The translations under genes and the position numbers were made by a program. DNA of 64,000 nucleotides from positions 1 through 64,000 of the forward strand of contig NZ_FQYR01000010.1 of NCBI RefSeq assembly GCF_900141815.1, in the 5' to 3' direction. Below the pieces are notes generated by a model. That model worked only from the letters and a program-made list of their open reading frames with translations. It made no database searches and was not told the origin of the DNA. This document shows positions 1-6,091 of this stretch, in pieces. Source of the DNA: Rubritalea squalenifaciens DSM 18772 (GTDB lineage Bacteria > Verrucomicrobiota > Verrucomicrobiia > Verrucomicrobiales > Akkermansiaceae). Each line of letters begins with the position of its first letter. Position 1 is the first letter of the stretch.

Positions 1-266
1 AGGGATTCCAGCAGCTTTTGCGCAGGAGGCTCGTCGCCGGGTACTACCGGGTATTCATCACGCTCGCGTTTGCGGTTCTGGACCCAGGTGGCGAAGGTCT
101 GGTATTTGACGCCGTGAAGGGCGGCAAACTTCGTTCCTGACAGAGGGCTCTTTTCGAAGGTATCCAGCAGGGCCTCCCGATGTTTCTTGTCCAGACGAAC
201 CCGGCCGATGCAGTCGGTCTTAATGAGGGGATTTCCCGGCGAATTCGTAGACGTCATAGTTGTCAT
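1..266 (-). CDS. tnpA: IS66 family accessory protein TnpA, 5' part (runs off the window)
   Basis: About 88 N-terminal residues are visible. The start is the ATG at 266; a second ATG at 257 is an alternative. It is a helix-turn-helix DNA-binding accessory protein of IS66 elements, needed together with TnpB and TnpC for transposition in well-studied members. The segment HREALLD, then SGTKFAALHGVKYQTFATW, matches the corresponding part of copy B (663-1087) at most positions. Unlike copy B it has no frameshift in the visible part. The 3' end is cut by the window edge, so overall integrity is unknown. Confidence 0.75.
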   Translation of the reverse strand, partial: MTTMTSTNSPGNPLIKTDCIGRVRLDKKHREALLDTFEKSPLSGTKFAALHGVKYQTFATWVQNRKRERDEYPVVPGDEPPAQKLLES

Positions 267-336
267 GCTATGACGTCTATGAAATCGACGTTACAACGGC
301 GAAGCGCAAACCGAGGGTCGATGATTTAGCGCTTAC
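1..336 (-). mobile_element. IS66-family element, copy A, end only
   Basis: This is the left end of an IS66-type insertion sequence that runs leftward out of the window. Read on the minus strand, the element begins with GTAAGCGCT at 336-328, typical of IS66-family termini, and then the 5' part of a TnpA-type accessory gene. The same GTAAGCGCT terminus appears on the plus strand at 594, so two related elements stand back to back with 257 bp between them. The other end and any target-site duplication lie outside the window. Confidence 0.7.
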
Positions 337-593
337 GTTTCAGAGGATGATGAGTCATTGTTGAGTGATTTACTTTTATATCTAGAAAATTCACCAAATA
401 GCTAAGGACGTTGCTAAGTAGCAAACACAAAAGCCACCCTGCGGAGTCACAGGCGAGTTCATGGGGTTAATGGTTGCAAACGCTTCCTGCATCCGCACCA
501 CACTCCACACCCCATAAGGCCTGTCATGCTGCGTGCAAACGCTGACATTCGCACAACGGGTGTAATAAGGGGCATCCTCCTTCACGTTGGTTC
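337..593. other. Spacer between two IS66 ends, nothing recognised
   Basis: The 257 bp between the divergent IS66 ends contains a 64-codon minus-strand frame (391-585) with no ribosome-binding site and no family I recognise. I see no promoter, RNA gene or hairpin that I can defend. It may be the remnant of whatever the two elements inserted into. Confidence 0.4.
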
Positions 594-662
594 GTAAGCG
601 CTCAATAGAGGGCCTTCCGATTTTGGTTCATCGTGTTGGCTTTCGTCATAAGTATCGTAGTC

Positions 663-1087
663 ATGTCAGATACGACACTTACGACCGCTGATAAATTCGA
701 ACCGTTGAAAACCGGTTGCCTTGGCCGGGTGAAGCTCAAGCCTGAGCACCGTGAGGCCCTGCTGGATGCATTTGATTCCATGCCACCAAGTTTGCCGAAG
801 CCCATGGGGTGAACTACCAGACCTTTGCCACCTGGTTGCAGAAGCGCAAACGTGAGCGAGGTGAATATCGGGACGCCGCAAAGGGCAACCCATCTCAAAA
901 GCTCCTCGAATCCCTCGTCGAGCTTGAACTTCCCGGGCCTTCCGAAAATCCCCGACGAGAAGAGACTGGGGCCGGCAAGCTTTTTGCCGAACATCCTTCC
1001 GGGGTCAGGGTGCAGTTAACGGATCTTTCACAGGTGGAGCTGGCGGCTGCACTGTTCAACAAACTCGATGTCCGCCGGCCATGCTAA
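663..1087 (+). pseudogene. tnpA: IS66 tnpA, frameshifted
   Basis: From ATG 663 the protein runs MSDTTLTTADKFEP and on through HREALLDAFDSM. It then leaves frame and stops within about ten codons. The homologous continuation (TKFAEAHGVNYQTFATW) resumes in another frame just after about 783 and runs to the stop at 1087. Comparison with copy A, where the same segment is continuous, points to a single lost base near 783. The 3' end overlaps the start of tnpB by 7 bp, as expected for an IS66 operon. Programmed frameshifting is an alternative, but I see no slippery heptamer. Confidence 0.75.
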
Positions 1088-1431
1088 GCTTCAGCGGCAG
1101 CCTCAAGGTCTATCTGGCCACCGAACCCTGCGACATGCGCAAGAGCTTCAACGGACTCAGTGCCGTGGTCGCGCAGAAGCTCGGGGCCGACCCGGTGAGC
1201 GGGGCGGCCTTCCTCTTCACCAACAAGAAGAAAACGCTTATCAAGATCCTGTACTGGGACGGCTCTGGCCTCTGGGTCATGGCCAAGCGGCTGGAGAAGG
1301 GTACGTTCAGCTGGCCTAAACACACGGGAGGCAAAACCCGGATCAGACTGGAACCCACCGCCCTCGCCATGCTCACCGACGGGATCCAGCTGCGCGACGG
1401 CCACAAGCTGCCATGGTATGAAAAACCCTGA
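1081..1431 (+). CDS. tnpB: IS66 family insertion sequence protein TnpB
   Basis: This 116-residue protein has the normal length and core of the IS66 TnpB (Orf2) family: a YLATEPCDMRKSFNGL segment, then ILYWDGSGLWVMAKRLEKG and a C-terminal segment near LTDGIQLRD. TnpB is required for transposition of several IS66 elements, but its biochemical role is poorly defined. The gene overlaps the end of tnpA and precedes tnpC. It is the only complete gene of this copy and could at most act in trans for related elements. Confidence 0.9.
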   Translation: MLSFSGSLKVYLATEPCDMRKSFNGLSAVVAQKLGADPVSGAAFLFTNKKKTLIKILYWDGSGLWVMAKRLEKGTFSWPKHTGGKTRIRLEPTALAMLTDGIQLRDGHKLPWYEKP

Positions 1432-1472
1432 TTTAGTTGAAAAACATCCGTCCCAAGGAACGTTGTTAGATC

Positions 1473-2078
1473 GTGACCGGGAACGAACAGGACAAGGACG
1501 AAATCATCGCGCAACTGCGCGAGGTGAACCGCCTGCTAAGGGAGAAGGTCGACTATCTGATTAGAGTCATCCACGGCAGCAGTAGCGAGAAGGTCGACGC
1601 CTCCCAGCTCGAACTTCTGCTCGACCCGGCGTCGGCAAAAAAGCAAGAAGCCGCCGATGGAAACGAAGAACCACCGGCGGCTGAAGACCTTTACACCCCC
1701 GCCTGCATGCGCAGACGCGCCCCGCGCAAGCCCCGCCTGCCCGCAGACATCCCTACCACAGAGACCGTGCTCATCCCGGATGAAGTGGAAGCCGAGCCGG
1801 ATGCCTACCGGCAGGTAGGTGAAAAGCGCAGTGAGAAGCTCGATGTCATCCCGGCACGCTTCATCAGGAAGATAACCGTCCGCCCCCAGTACATCAGGAA
1901 GGGGAACCCTGTCCCGAAGTGGCTCATAGCCCCTTTGCCTCCTTGTTTGTTAGAAGGGAGCATCCTGACGCCTTCGCTGCTTGCCCACGTCCTGGCCGGG
2001 AAGTACTGCGACCACCTTCCCTTCCACAGGCAGGAACAGATCATGCTCCGGCGCCACGGCGTGCGCATCCCGTATTAA
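1473..2078 (+). pseudogene. tnpC: IS66 transposase TnpC, N-terminal 201 residues only
   Basis: Starting from GTG 1473, the protein has the leading coiled-coil segment (LREVNRLLREKVDYLIR), the SSSEK segment typical of IS66 transposases, and the zinc-ribbon/HTH region. It then stops after HRQEQIMLRRHGVRIPY. Complete IS66 transposases are about 500 residues, so the whole catalytic DDE core is missing. The stop codon is created where the element joins the repeat mosaic; a 9-bp tandem duplication (CGTATTAAA twice, 2071-2088) sits exactly on the junction. Confidence 0.85.
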
Positions 2079-2081
2079 ACG

Positions 2082-2110
2082 TATTAAAAGGACAGACAAT
2101 TTACGAGCAG
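2082..2110 (+). repeat. Mosaic junction repeat, copy a (direct)
   Basis: Contains AAAAGGACAGACAATTTA followed by CGAGCAG. It lies exactly between the truncated IS66 tnpC and the next gene remnant. Read in the frame of the downstream remnant it encodes KRTDNLRA, as do copies d and (partly) e. It is preceded by two tandem CGTATTAAA units. Related copies occur at 2537, 2749, 2838, 3584, 4562, 5103 and 5212 and nowhere else in the window. Confidence 0.85.
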
Positions 2111-2308
2111 GACATATGCTTGCAGATAGAGCTGGTAAAGGTTTCGCTGGTGGATCACTTTTAGATGAGGTTCAAGCTAGCTGGATTGGGCGTAATCTTC
2201 CCTGGTTTGAGTAAAGTTGAAAGATACCAGCTATTAAGAGATGCAGCAGAAAGGGCTAAAAATGAAGGGCAGTCATTACGTAACCTTCTACCTCAGTTAA
2301 ATCAGTAA
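2104..2308 (+). pseudogene. 3'-terminal gene remnant (possible polymorphic-toxin C-terminus), frameshifted
   Basis: The open frame continues from the repeat through HMLADRAGKGFAGGSLLDEV and GRNLPWF to a stop at 2214. A +1 shifted frame then gives SKVERYQLLRDAAERAKNEG and QSLRNLLPQLNQ to a stop at 2308. Both parts look like one protein 3' end interrupted by a small indel near 2211. There is no start codon context of its own. An intact small gene starts 24 bp downstream, the layout of a displaced toxin C-terminus followed by its immunity gene. I do not recognise the family; the toxin reading is inference from layout. Confidence 0.45.
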
Positions 2309-2332
2309 ATGTTATCCGAGAAGGACTGAATT

Positions 2333-2533
2333 ATGAAGAAGCGAAAGTCATTAGATTCTGAAACATTTGCGATAATTGAAGCAGCTCTTAAAGAGTTCAA
2401 AGATCACGGTAGGGTATTAACTGTGACTTGTCCCCATTGTGGTTCGTTGGTTGAGGTGAAAGCAGCAGGTAGTGAGATATTTGAAATGAAGTGTGACTGT
2501 GGTTATTTCAATGATACTTTGAAAGGCATATAA
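2333..2533 (+). CDS. Small zinc-ribbon-like protein, possible immunity protein
   Basis: A 66-residue intact frame starting at ATG 2333 (MKKRKSLDSETFAIIEAALK), with a purine-rich GAGAAGGAC stretch upstream. The C-terminal half has CPHC (residues 37-40) and CDC, spaced like a small zinc ribbon. Base composition is AT-rich compared with the chromosome to the right. It directly follows a 3' gene remnant and is followed 3 bp later by another junction repeat, so it forms one cassette of the mosaic. I do not recognise the family. A role as immunity protein is inferred from size and position only. Confidence 0.5.
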   Translation: MKKRKSLDSETFAIIEAALKEFKDHGRVLTVTCPHCGSLVEVKAAGSEIFEMKCDCGYFNDTLKGI

Positions 2534-2536
2534 ACC

Positions 2537-2558
2537 CATTAATGAGACAGACAATTTA
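2537..2558 (+). repeat. Mosaic junction repeat, copy b (direct)
   Basis: CATTAATGAGACAGACAATT followed by TA. It matches copy e (3584) in having GAGACAGACAATTTA instead of AAAAGGACAGACAATTTA. It separates the zinc-ribbon gene from the next headless remnant. Confidence 0.75.
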
Positions 2559-2559
2559 A

Positions 2560-2718
2560 GGATTAAGAGATCGAGATGAACTACTTGATTATATTATGGA
2601 TGTTGCTGATGAAGCGCTTGGTGTAGCTAAAACCAAACTAGAGGCATCAAAAATTGATTATGACCTTAAGAAGGACCGTGCTTTTTTGAACGAGTTTCGA
2701 GATTTAGTACTGGGCTGA
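2560..2718 (+). pseudogene. 3'-terminal gene remnant without a start
   Basis: Immediately after the repeat a frame opens that reads GLRDRDELLDYIMDVADEAL, then KTKLEASKIDYDLKKDRAF and ends EFRDLVLG at the stop 2716-2718. It is helical and charged, with no ATG near its beginning, and looks like the C-terminal 50 residues of a longer protein. No family recognised. No intact small gene follows it before the next repeat, so this cassette may have lost its partner. Confidence 0.4.
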
Positions 2719-2748
2719 TTTTTTCACAATTTGCTAGTCCATCCCCCC

Positions 2749-2772
2749 ATTAAAAGGACAGCAAGACAAATT
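2749..2772 (+). repeat. Mosaic junction repeat, copy c (degenerate)
   Basis: CATTAAAAGGACAG followed by CAAGACAAATT: the left half of the repeat is conserved and the right half has a small insertion or divergence. It sits at the head of the fragment carrying the HEFHGH motif. Confidence 0.6.
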
Positions 2773-2837
2773 GAAACATTGAGTGTGAGGGCTACATTAG
2801 CTCATGAGTTTCATGGGCATGCTGCTAAGCGTGGCAG

Positions 2838-2880
2838 TATTAAAAGGACAGACAATTTACGAGCAGACAATTTACGAGCA
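2838..2880 (+). repeat. Mosaic junction repeat, copy d, with 15-bp tandem duplication
   Basis: TATTAAAAGGACAGACAATT leads into two perfect tandem units of GACAATTTACGAGCA (2851-2865 and 2866-2880). The unit starts inside the repeat and ends just beyond it. The 3' flank of copies g and h is duplicated in the same manner, which makes the tandem duplication part of the pattern and not chance. Confidence 0.8.
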
Positions 2881-3086
2881 GTAAGCTTCCCGGTCTCAGG
2901 AGGAAGTAGTCTGCAAGCTGCCGAGTTCCAAGTGTTTAAAAACGCACACGAAGTGCATCTAAAAAACAATCTTCTGCGAAGTGGTTTACCTGTTGATAGT
3001 AAACTTCTGGAATCTACCCGAGCAGGATACCAACGAGCTCTAGACGCAGCTCGTGAAGATGTTGATTTTTGGCTAGGGCTATAACA

Positions 3087-3545
3087 ATGAGTTTAATACG
3101 GTATATTAAGGTGAGAAAGAGCTTAGGTAAAATTCGTAAGCTCTTACCGAGTCAAGTTGAGAAAGCATTCGCCGAGGCTAAAAGGATCTGGCAAGCAGGA
3201 GAGGGTGTATACAGTCGAGCAACTCCTTTTGATGGCACTGAACGAAATGATTATTTGGTGTTAAAGGAGTTTTTGGAATTAGATGAAGCTGAATCATTAT
3301 TTCTATCTTTGCTGAAGGAGGAATCAGCAATTTTAACAGGATATGGTATTCTAGGACTATTTTTGGTTGAGAGCCCAAAAATGAGCGTAAATCTAGAAAT
3401 ACCATTGCCTGAACGGAAAATTAGATTCTTCCACGACCCCGAAGAGGAATTATCATTATCAGATTTTCATGATAAATTACTTAAAGAAAAGCGAATACAT
3501 GAAGAGAATATTAGACGGTTCGAAAATAGCAAATCTCACCCCTAG
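3087..3545 (+). CDS. Small hypothetical protein, immunity-like
   Basis: ATG 3087 (MSLIRYIKVRKSLGKIRKLL) gives 152 residues; a TTG at 3069 would add six residues but overlaps the preceding remnant, so I prefer the ATG. The protein is soluble and charged, with no signal peptide or membrane helix, and has a hydrophobic stretch ILTGYGILGLFLVESP in the middle. AT-rich codon use sets it apart from the chromosomal genes to the right. It begins 2 bp after a remnant with a zincin-like motif and is followed by repeat e. No family recognised; immunity role inferred from context. Confidence 0.55.
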   Translation: MSLIRYIKVRKSLGKIRKLLPSQVEKAFAEAKRIWQAGEGVYSRATPFDGTERNDYLVLKEFLELDEAESLFLSLLKEESAILTGYGILGLFLVESPKMSVNLEIPLPERKIRFFHDPEEELSLSDFHDKLLKEKRIHEENIRRFENSKSHP

Positions 3546-3583
3546 CGAGCCTAATATTAACCAAGAAAAGCAATCATTTGTAG

Positions 3584-3608
3584 TATTAGTGAGACAGACA
3601 ATTTAAGA
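3584..3608 (+). repeat. Mosaic junction repeat, copy e (direct)
   Basis: TATTAGTGAGACAGACAATT followed by TAAGA. It is the closest relative of copy b. In the frame of the downstream remnant it reads SETDNLREW, again placing TDNLR in frame. Confidence 0.75.
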
Positions 3609-3692
3609 GAATGGGAACGCAGGGCTTGGGGAGCGGAGTTTGAGTTCCAGAAATTTATGGGAGGTGATACTTTTGCTGATGACATGAGTTGA
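3600..3692 (+). pseudogene. 3'-terminal gene remnant
   Basis: From repeat e the frame reads NLREWERRAWGAEFEFQKF, then GGDTFADDMS and stop at 3690-3692. It is about 30 residues with no start of its own. It precedes the intact gene at 3724 by 31 bp. It looks like the tail of a longer protein; family unknown. Confidence 0.35.
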
Positions 3693-3723
3693 ATACGTGA
3701 TTTAGTTAATAAATTATATTAAA

Positions 3724-4128
3724 ATGGAAGAGATTGGTGATAAAGTATTGTGTTTTATTGCGGAAATTATTGCATCTCATAGTCGTGATTATGATTCTTT
3801 TGACGAAAGGAATGCACTTTTACTTGGGTTATCCAATTACTTGAATGGAAGTGGGCTAGTAATCATTAACTCGGCGTCCAAGTGGTTTCAGCCAGTGTAT
3901 GAACTCATACGAAGTAATAAGCTAGATGCAGGTTTCGCACTTGTTGATGGCTCGCTAGTATTGAGGAAGAGTGCTTACAGTAAAGAGCAACTGGCAAGAC
4001 TATCATCTATGACCAATGAGGAGTACCCTCAAGTATTATTGTATTCTCCAACTGGTATAGGATTGTTTCTATTGAAACTTAGAAAAAAATGGCGAGAGGT
4101 AAAAGGAGTGTTAAATAGAAAATCTTAA
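3724..4128 (+). CDS. Small hypothetical protein, immunity-like
   Basis: A 134-residue intact frame from ATG 3724 (MEEIGDKVLCFIAEIIASHS). The protein is predicted to be cytosolic with mixed alpha/beta character. The C-terminus is basic (KLRKKWREVKGVLNRKS). It is AT-rich and sits in the same layout as the other cassettes: repeat, short headless remnant, intact gene. No recognised domain. The start follows an AT-rich leader without a strong Shine-Dalgarno sequence. Confidence 0.5.
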   Translation: MEEIGDKVLCFIAEIIASHSRDYDSFDERNALLLGLSNYLNGSGLVIINSASKWFQPVYELIRSNKLDAGFALVDGSLVLRKSAYSKEQLARLSSMTNEEYPQVLLYSPTGIGLFLLKLRKKWREVKGVLNRKS

Positions 4129-4561
4129 CCATGTCGATCCTAACAGGAAACAATCCGTCTTTGAGCGTACACCATTCTCCTGATCCGTCCGTGGACTTTG
4201 CAGGCTTCCCAGCCTTTCGCGGTATTTCCCATGAAGACTATCTCCCGGCCAACAGAAAAGGAAAAGGCGGACGCCTCGGCGAACGAATGAAATCCATCAA
4301 TCTCTGGAGTCTACGCAAGTTGGCAGAGAACGGGGTATGAATTTTCTGTTAGTAAGAAACGATAAGGAGATCATGCAAAGCGGTACGCCACAACGCAACA
4401 GCTAGGAGAATCCTGTACGGACAGAGTGAGATTGAATCCAAGGTAGGGGCCTAAGGAAGAATAAATCCTAGCCTGGATCTATAAGAAGCCGTGCCAGCTG
4501 AAAACTAACGCGTCAGATGAGTAAAGTGACCATGAGAGATGAATTCGATTGCCATTTATCC
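4129..4561. other. Gene-poor stretch inside the mosaic
   Basis: Composition shifts towards higher GC here compared with the flanking cassettes, so this is probably a separate piece of DNA. A 69-codon frame (4131-4340) begins 2 bp after the preceding stop but has no recognisable family or ribosome-binding site, and I do not call it a gene. From 4341 to 4561 I see no coding frame, tRNA or convincing hairpin. The stretch ends at the inverted junction repeat f. Confidence 0.35.
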
Positions 4562-4584
4562 GAATATTGTCTGTCCTTTTAAAT
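4562..4584 (-). repeat. Mosaic junction repeat, copy f (inverted)
   Basis: GAATATTGTCTGTCCTTTTA on the plus strand followed by AAT, the reverse complement of the AAAAGGACAGACAATATT form. It directly abuts the remnant that overlaps the gene at 4619. Copies f and h share the AATATT variant and the inverted orientation, and both sit at the head of remnant-plus-gene pairs with ATGA overlaps. Confidence 0.8.
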
Positions 4585-4622
4585 ATTTTGGCGTTGGTGC
4601 CGCGTATTACTTCGACGAATGA
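4581..4622 (+). pseudogene. Terminal 13 codons of a lost upstream gene
   Basis: The frame KYFGVGAAYYFDE ends in a TGA that overlaps the ATG of the next gene (ATGA, 4619-4622). Such an overlap is the hallmark of translational coupling, so the downstream gene once followed a longer gene of which only this tail remains after the repeat. It fits a toxin-immunity origin; the toxin itself cannot be identified from 13 residues. Confidence 0.45.
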
Positions 4623-5050
4623 GTGAATCGGGATTAGAGAAGATTGAATGGCCGGTGTTGAGGTTCGGTTCCCCGAACTGCACCGTGATGAAATATGAGT
4701 CTGGTGACGCTTTGGCAAACGCCTCATCTAAGACTCTCGACGTCTGGAAACAGATGGCCGAATACTTCGTCATCGACTCCAAGGGCAATCGCTACAACTT
4801 GAACAATCCCGAGTTCGTTGATCCGCCGAAAGGCTTTGGAAAGCTCATGTCGGGATTGAGCGGATCCGCAAGGCCAGTTCGTTGGGAGTCCGAGGATGCT
4901 GGTGCGCTTTCGGCTGATCAAATCCGATCGTTGATCATGGCTAACTTCGACGAGTATGAAACTGTCTGGCAGGCATACGAACTTGATGAACTGAAGCAGC
5001 GTGTAGCGTCAGCAAAAGATGTTGCTGAGATCATGGAGGTGTTTGGTTAG
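4619..5050 (+). CDS. Small hypothetical protein, immunity-like
   Basis: A 143-residue protein from ATG 4619 (MSESGLEKIEWPVLRFGSPN), chosen because it overlaps the upstream stop by 4 bp. It appears soluble, acidic and without signal peptide. The middle (YFVIDSKGNRYNLNNPEFVD) looks beta-rich, and the C-terminus (YETVWQAYELDELKQRVASA) helical. GC content is higher than that of the genes at 2333-4128, so this cassette probably has another source. No family recognised; the coupling to a headless remnant suggests an orphan immunity gene. Confidence 0.55.
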   Translation: MSESGLEKIEWPVLRFGSPNCTVMKYESGDALANASSKTLDVWKQMAEYFVIDSKGNRYNLNNPEFVDPPKGFGKLMSGLSGSARPVRWESEDAGALSADQIRSLIMANFDEYETVWQAYELDELKQRVASAKDVAEIMEVFG

Positions 5051-5102
5051 TCCACGCGCTGAGGCTGTCGCCGAAACAACGGCCACCCAAGCCGTCCCAA
5101 AA

Positions 5103-5146
5103 AATAAAAGGACAGAGAATTTATGAATCGTGATTTATGAATCGTG
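5103..5146 (+). repeat. Mosaic junction repeat, copy g, with 14-bp tandem duplication
   Basis: AATAAAAGGACAGAGAATTT leads into two perfect tandem units of ATTTATGAATCGTG (5119-5132 and 5133-5146). It faces copy h about 50 bp downstream in inverted orientation, so the pair could form a large imperfect stem-loop, similar in layout to REP doublets. Confidence 0.75.
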
Positions 5147-5172
5147 AACGGCCGAAATACGGTCGTGCGCAG

Positions 5173-5212
5173 TAATTGAATATTTAATTGAATATTGTCT
5201 GTCCTTTTATTA
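5173..5212 (-). repeat. Mosaic junction repeat, copy h (inverted), with 12-bp tandem duplication
   Basis: Two tandem units of TAATTGAATATT (5173-5184 and 5185-5196) lead directly into TGTCTGTCCTTTTAT. Read on the minus strand this is the repeat followed by a duplicated 3' flank, the same arrangement as copies d and g. It abuts the remnant upstream of 5347. Confidence 0.8.
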
Positions 5213-5350
5213 AAGGATGCTCTGATTGCTGATCCTCTAGCTCCCACCACGTTCTTTGGGAGAAGGGCACGAGCGGCTGGCTTCCCCAACGGAACTCCAA
5301 CCGGGCCGATTCGAACCTTCGAGGTTAACGCTTCTAATTTGAATAGATGA
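5213..5350 (+). pseudogene. 3'-terminal remnant of a lost gene, possible toxin C-terminus
   Basis: From the repeat the frame reads KDALIADPLAPTTFFGRRAR, then GFPNGTPTGPIRTFEVNASN and LNR to a TGA that overlaps the ATG of the next gene (ATGA, 5347-5350). About 45 C-terminal residues survive, with no start. The Gly/Pro/Arg-rich tail is compatible with a secreted nuclease-type toxin C-terminus but I cannot name a family. Overlap with the downstream gene supports an original two-gene unit. Confidence 0.45.
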
Positions 5351-5979
5351 TGGATGAATTGACGGCAAAAATTGGAAAGGCGTTGGCTGATAAACTTGAT
5401 GGCTTCAAGTTCGTGAAGTCTCAATGGCACCTAATCCGCAAGACAGAAGTTGGCTCGCAATCCATCGTGATCGAGGTGCTACCGACATCTGACCCTGAAA
5501 CCGCTAAGCTGGCAGCACACGGGCATGTCCGCATCGATGAGATCGAGGATGGCTACACACCCCACAATCCATATTTGACGCCGAAAGACGCAAAGGCACA
5601 CCCAACGATCGTAGTGAACTGCGACCAACTTCTCAGCGACAAAAGTCTAGCAAACGGCTTTCGCGTTGATGAACAGAGCATCAATCAGTTCGTTGATGTC
5701 TATGCTAGGGCACTAGAAGGGGACGTGCTTCCGTGGCTCAACAAATACTCTGACGAAGGCAATCTGTTTGAGAATCTGAGTGGTGAAGATCCGAAATCAT
5801 GGATCACTTCTGATCGCCTCATTCGCTACCCAGTTTTATTAGCGATGTTGGCTAAGAAGGAAAACTGGGCGCGATTTGAGCAAATCGGAGAGGAGTTCCT
5901 GAACTACTGCGATCAACCTCACGCTCAAGTTTACAAGCCTCTTGCAGCTTCGGTTATCGAAGGCCTGAAGGGGGTGTAA
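5347..5979 (+). CDS. Hypothetical protein, immunity-like (DUF4304-like N-terminus suspected)
   Basis: A 210-residue soluble protein. ATG 5347 is followed immediately by a second ATG (5350); the first overlaps the upstream stop. The N-terminus (LTAKIGKALADKLDGFKFVK followed by SQWHLIRK and SIVIEVLPTS) resembles DUF4304-type proteins, a group often found beside polymorphic toxins; this is a weak impression from memory. The C-terminal half is helical (LLAMLAKKENWARFEQIGEE). It is the last cassette of the mosaic; beyond it ordinary chromosome resumes. A search against Imm families would decide the role. Confidence 0.6.
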   Translation: MMDELTAKIGKALADKLDGFKFVKSQWHLIRKTEVGSQSIVIEVLPTSDPETAKLAAHGHVRIDEIEDGYTPHNPYLTPKDAKAHPTIVVNCDQLLSDKSLANGFRVDEQSINQFVDVYARALEGDVLPWLNKYSDEGNLFENLSGEDPKSWITSDRLIRYPVLLAMLAKKENWARFEQIGEEFLNYCDQPHAQVYKPLAASVIEGLKGV

Positions 5980-6091
5980 GCTTCCCTCGAACTGAGACAT
6001 TTCAAAACTTGATGTTTTCTTTCACACTCTCACTGAAGTGGAAAGTTAGCCTGCTTCTGGCAGAATGCCGAAACAGCGTGCCCTCGTGCTG

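Larger units (their letters stand above)
594..2079 (+). mobile_element. IS66-family element, copy B, 3'-truncated and decayed
   Basis: The element starts with GTAAGCGCTC at 594 and has the standard IS66 order tnpA-tnpB-tnpC. tnpA is frameshifted near 783. tnpB is intact. tnpC ends after about 200 codons, where the sequence switches abruptly at about 2079 into the AT-rich repeat-bearing mosaic. No right inverted repeat is visible, so the element has lost most of tnpC and its right end and cannot move unaided. The break coincides with the first copy of the AAAAGGACAGACAATTTA repeat, which suggests that whatever spreads that repeat also cut the element. Confidence 0.8.
2731..3084 (+). pseudogene. 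Composite remnant with a zincin-like HEFHGH motif, stitched in frame across two repeats
   Basis: One open frame crosses repeats c and d without a stop. The first piece contains RATLAHEFHGHAAKRG, a HExxH-type zinc motif that resembles the metallopeptidase C-termini found in some polymorphic toxins. The second piece, after repeat d, reads LQAAEFQVFKNAHEVHLKNN and ends with DAAREDVDFWLGL at 3084. Either two remnants were joined or repeat d inserted in frame into one toxin C-terminus. The intact gene at 3087 starts 2 bp after the stop, consistent with a toxin-immunity pair. The protease assignment rests on the motif alone. Confidence 0.45.

Noticed and set aside
391..585. A 64-codon minus-strand frame between the IS66 ends
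   Set aside because: No ribosome-binding site, no recognisable family, unusual Cys content, and it spans most of the spacer between two mobile-element ends; not enough to call a gene.
4131..4340. A 69-codon frame right after the immunity-like gene at 3724-4128
   Set aside because: Composition differs from its neighbour, there is no Shine-Dalgarno sequence and no family; more likely an open stretch in a foreign fragment.
2082..5212. CRISPR array
   Set aside because: Repeat spacing ranges from about 90 bp to almost 1 kb, orientation varies, and there are no cas genes.
2080..5215. Integron cassette array
   Set aside because: Small genes separated by repeats are suggestive, but the repeats are short, occur in both orientations, lack paired attC core sites, and no integrase is seen; the remnants of upstream genes do not fit cassettes either.
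5288..5320. GATTCGAACC, which looks like the complement of a tRNA T-loop
   Set aside because: No acceptor, D or anticodon stems can be drawn on either strand, and the stretch is part of a coding remnant (GPIRTFEVNA).
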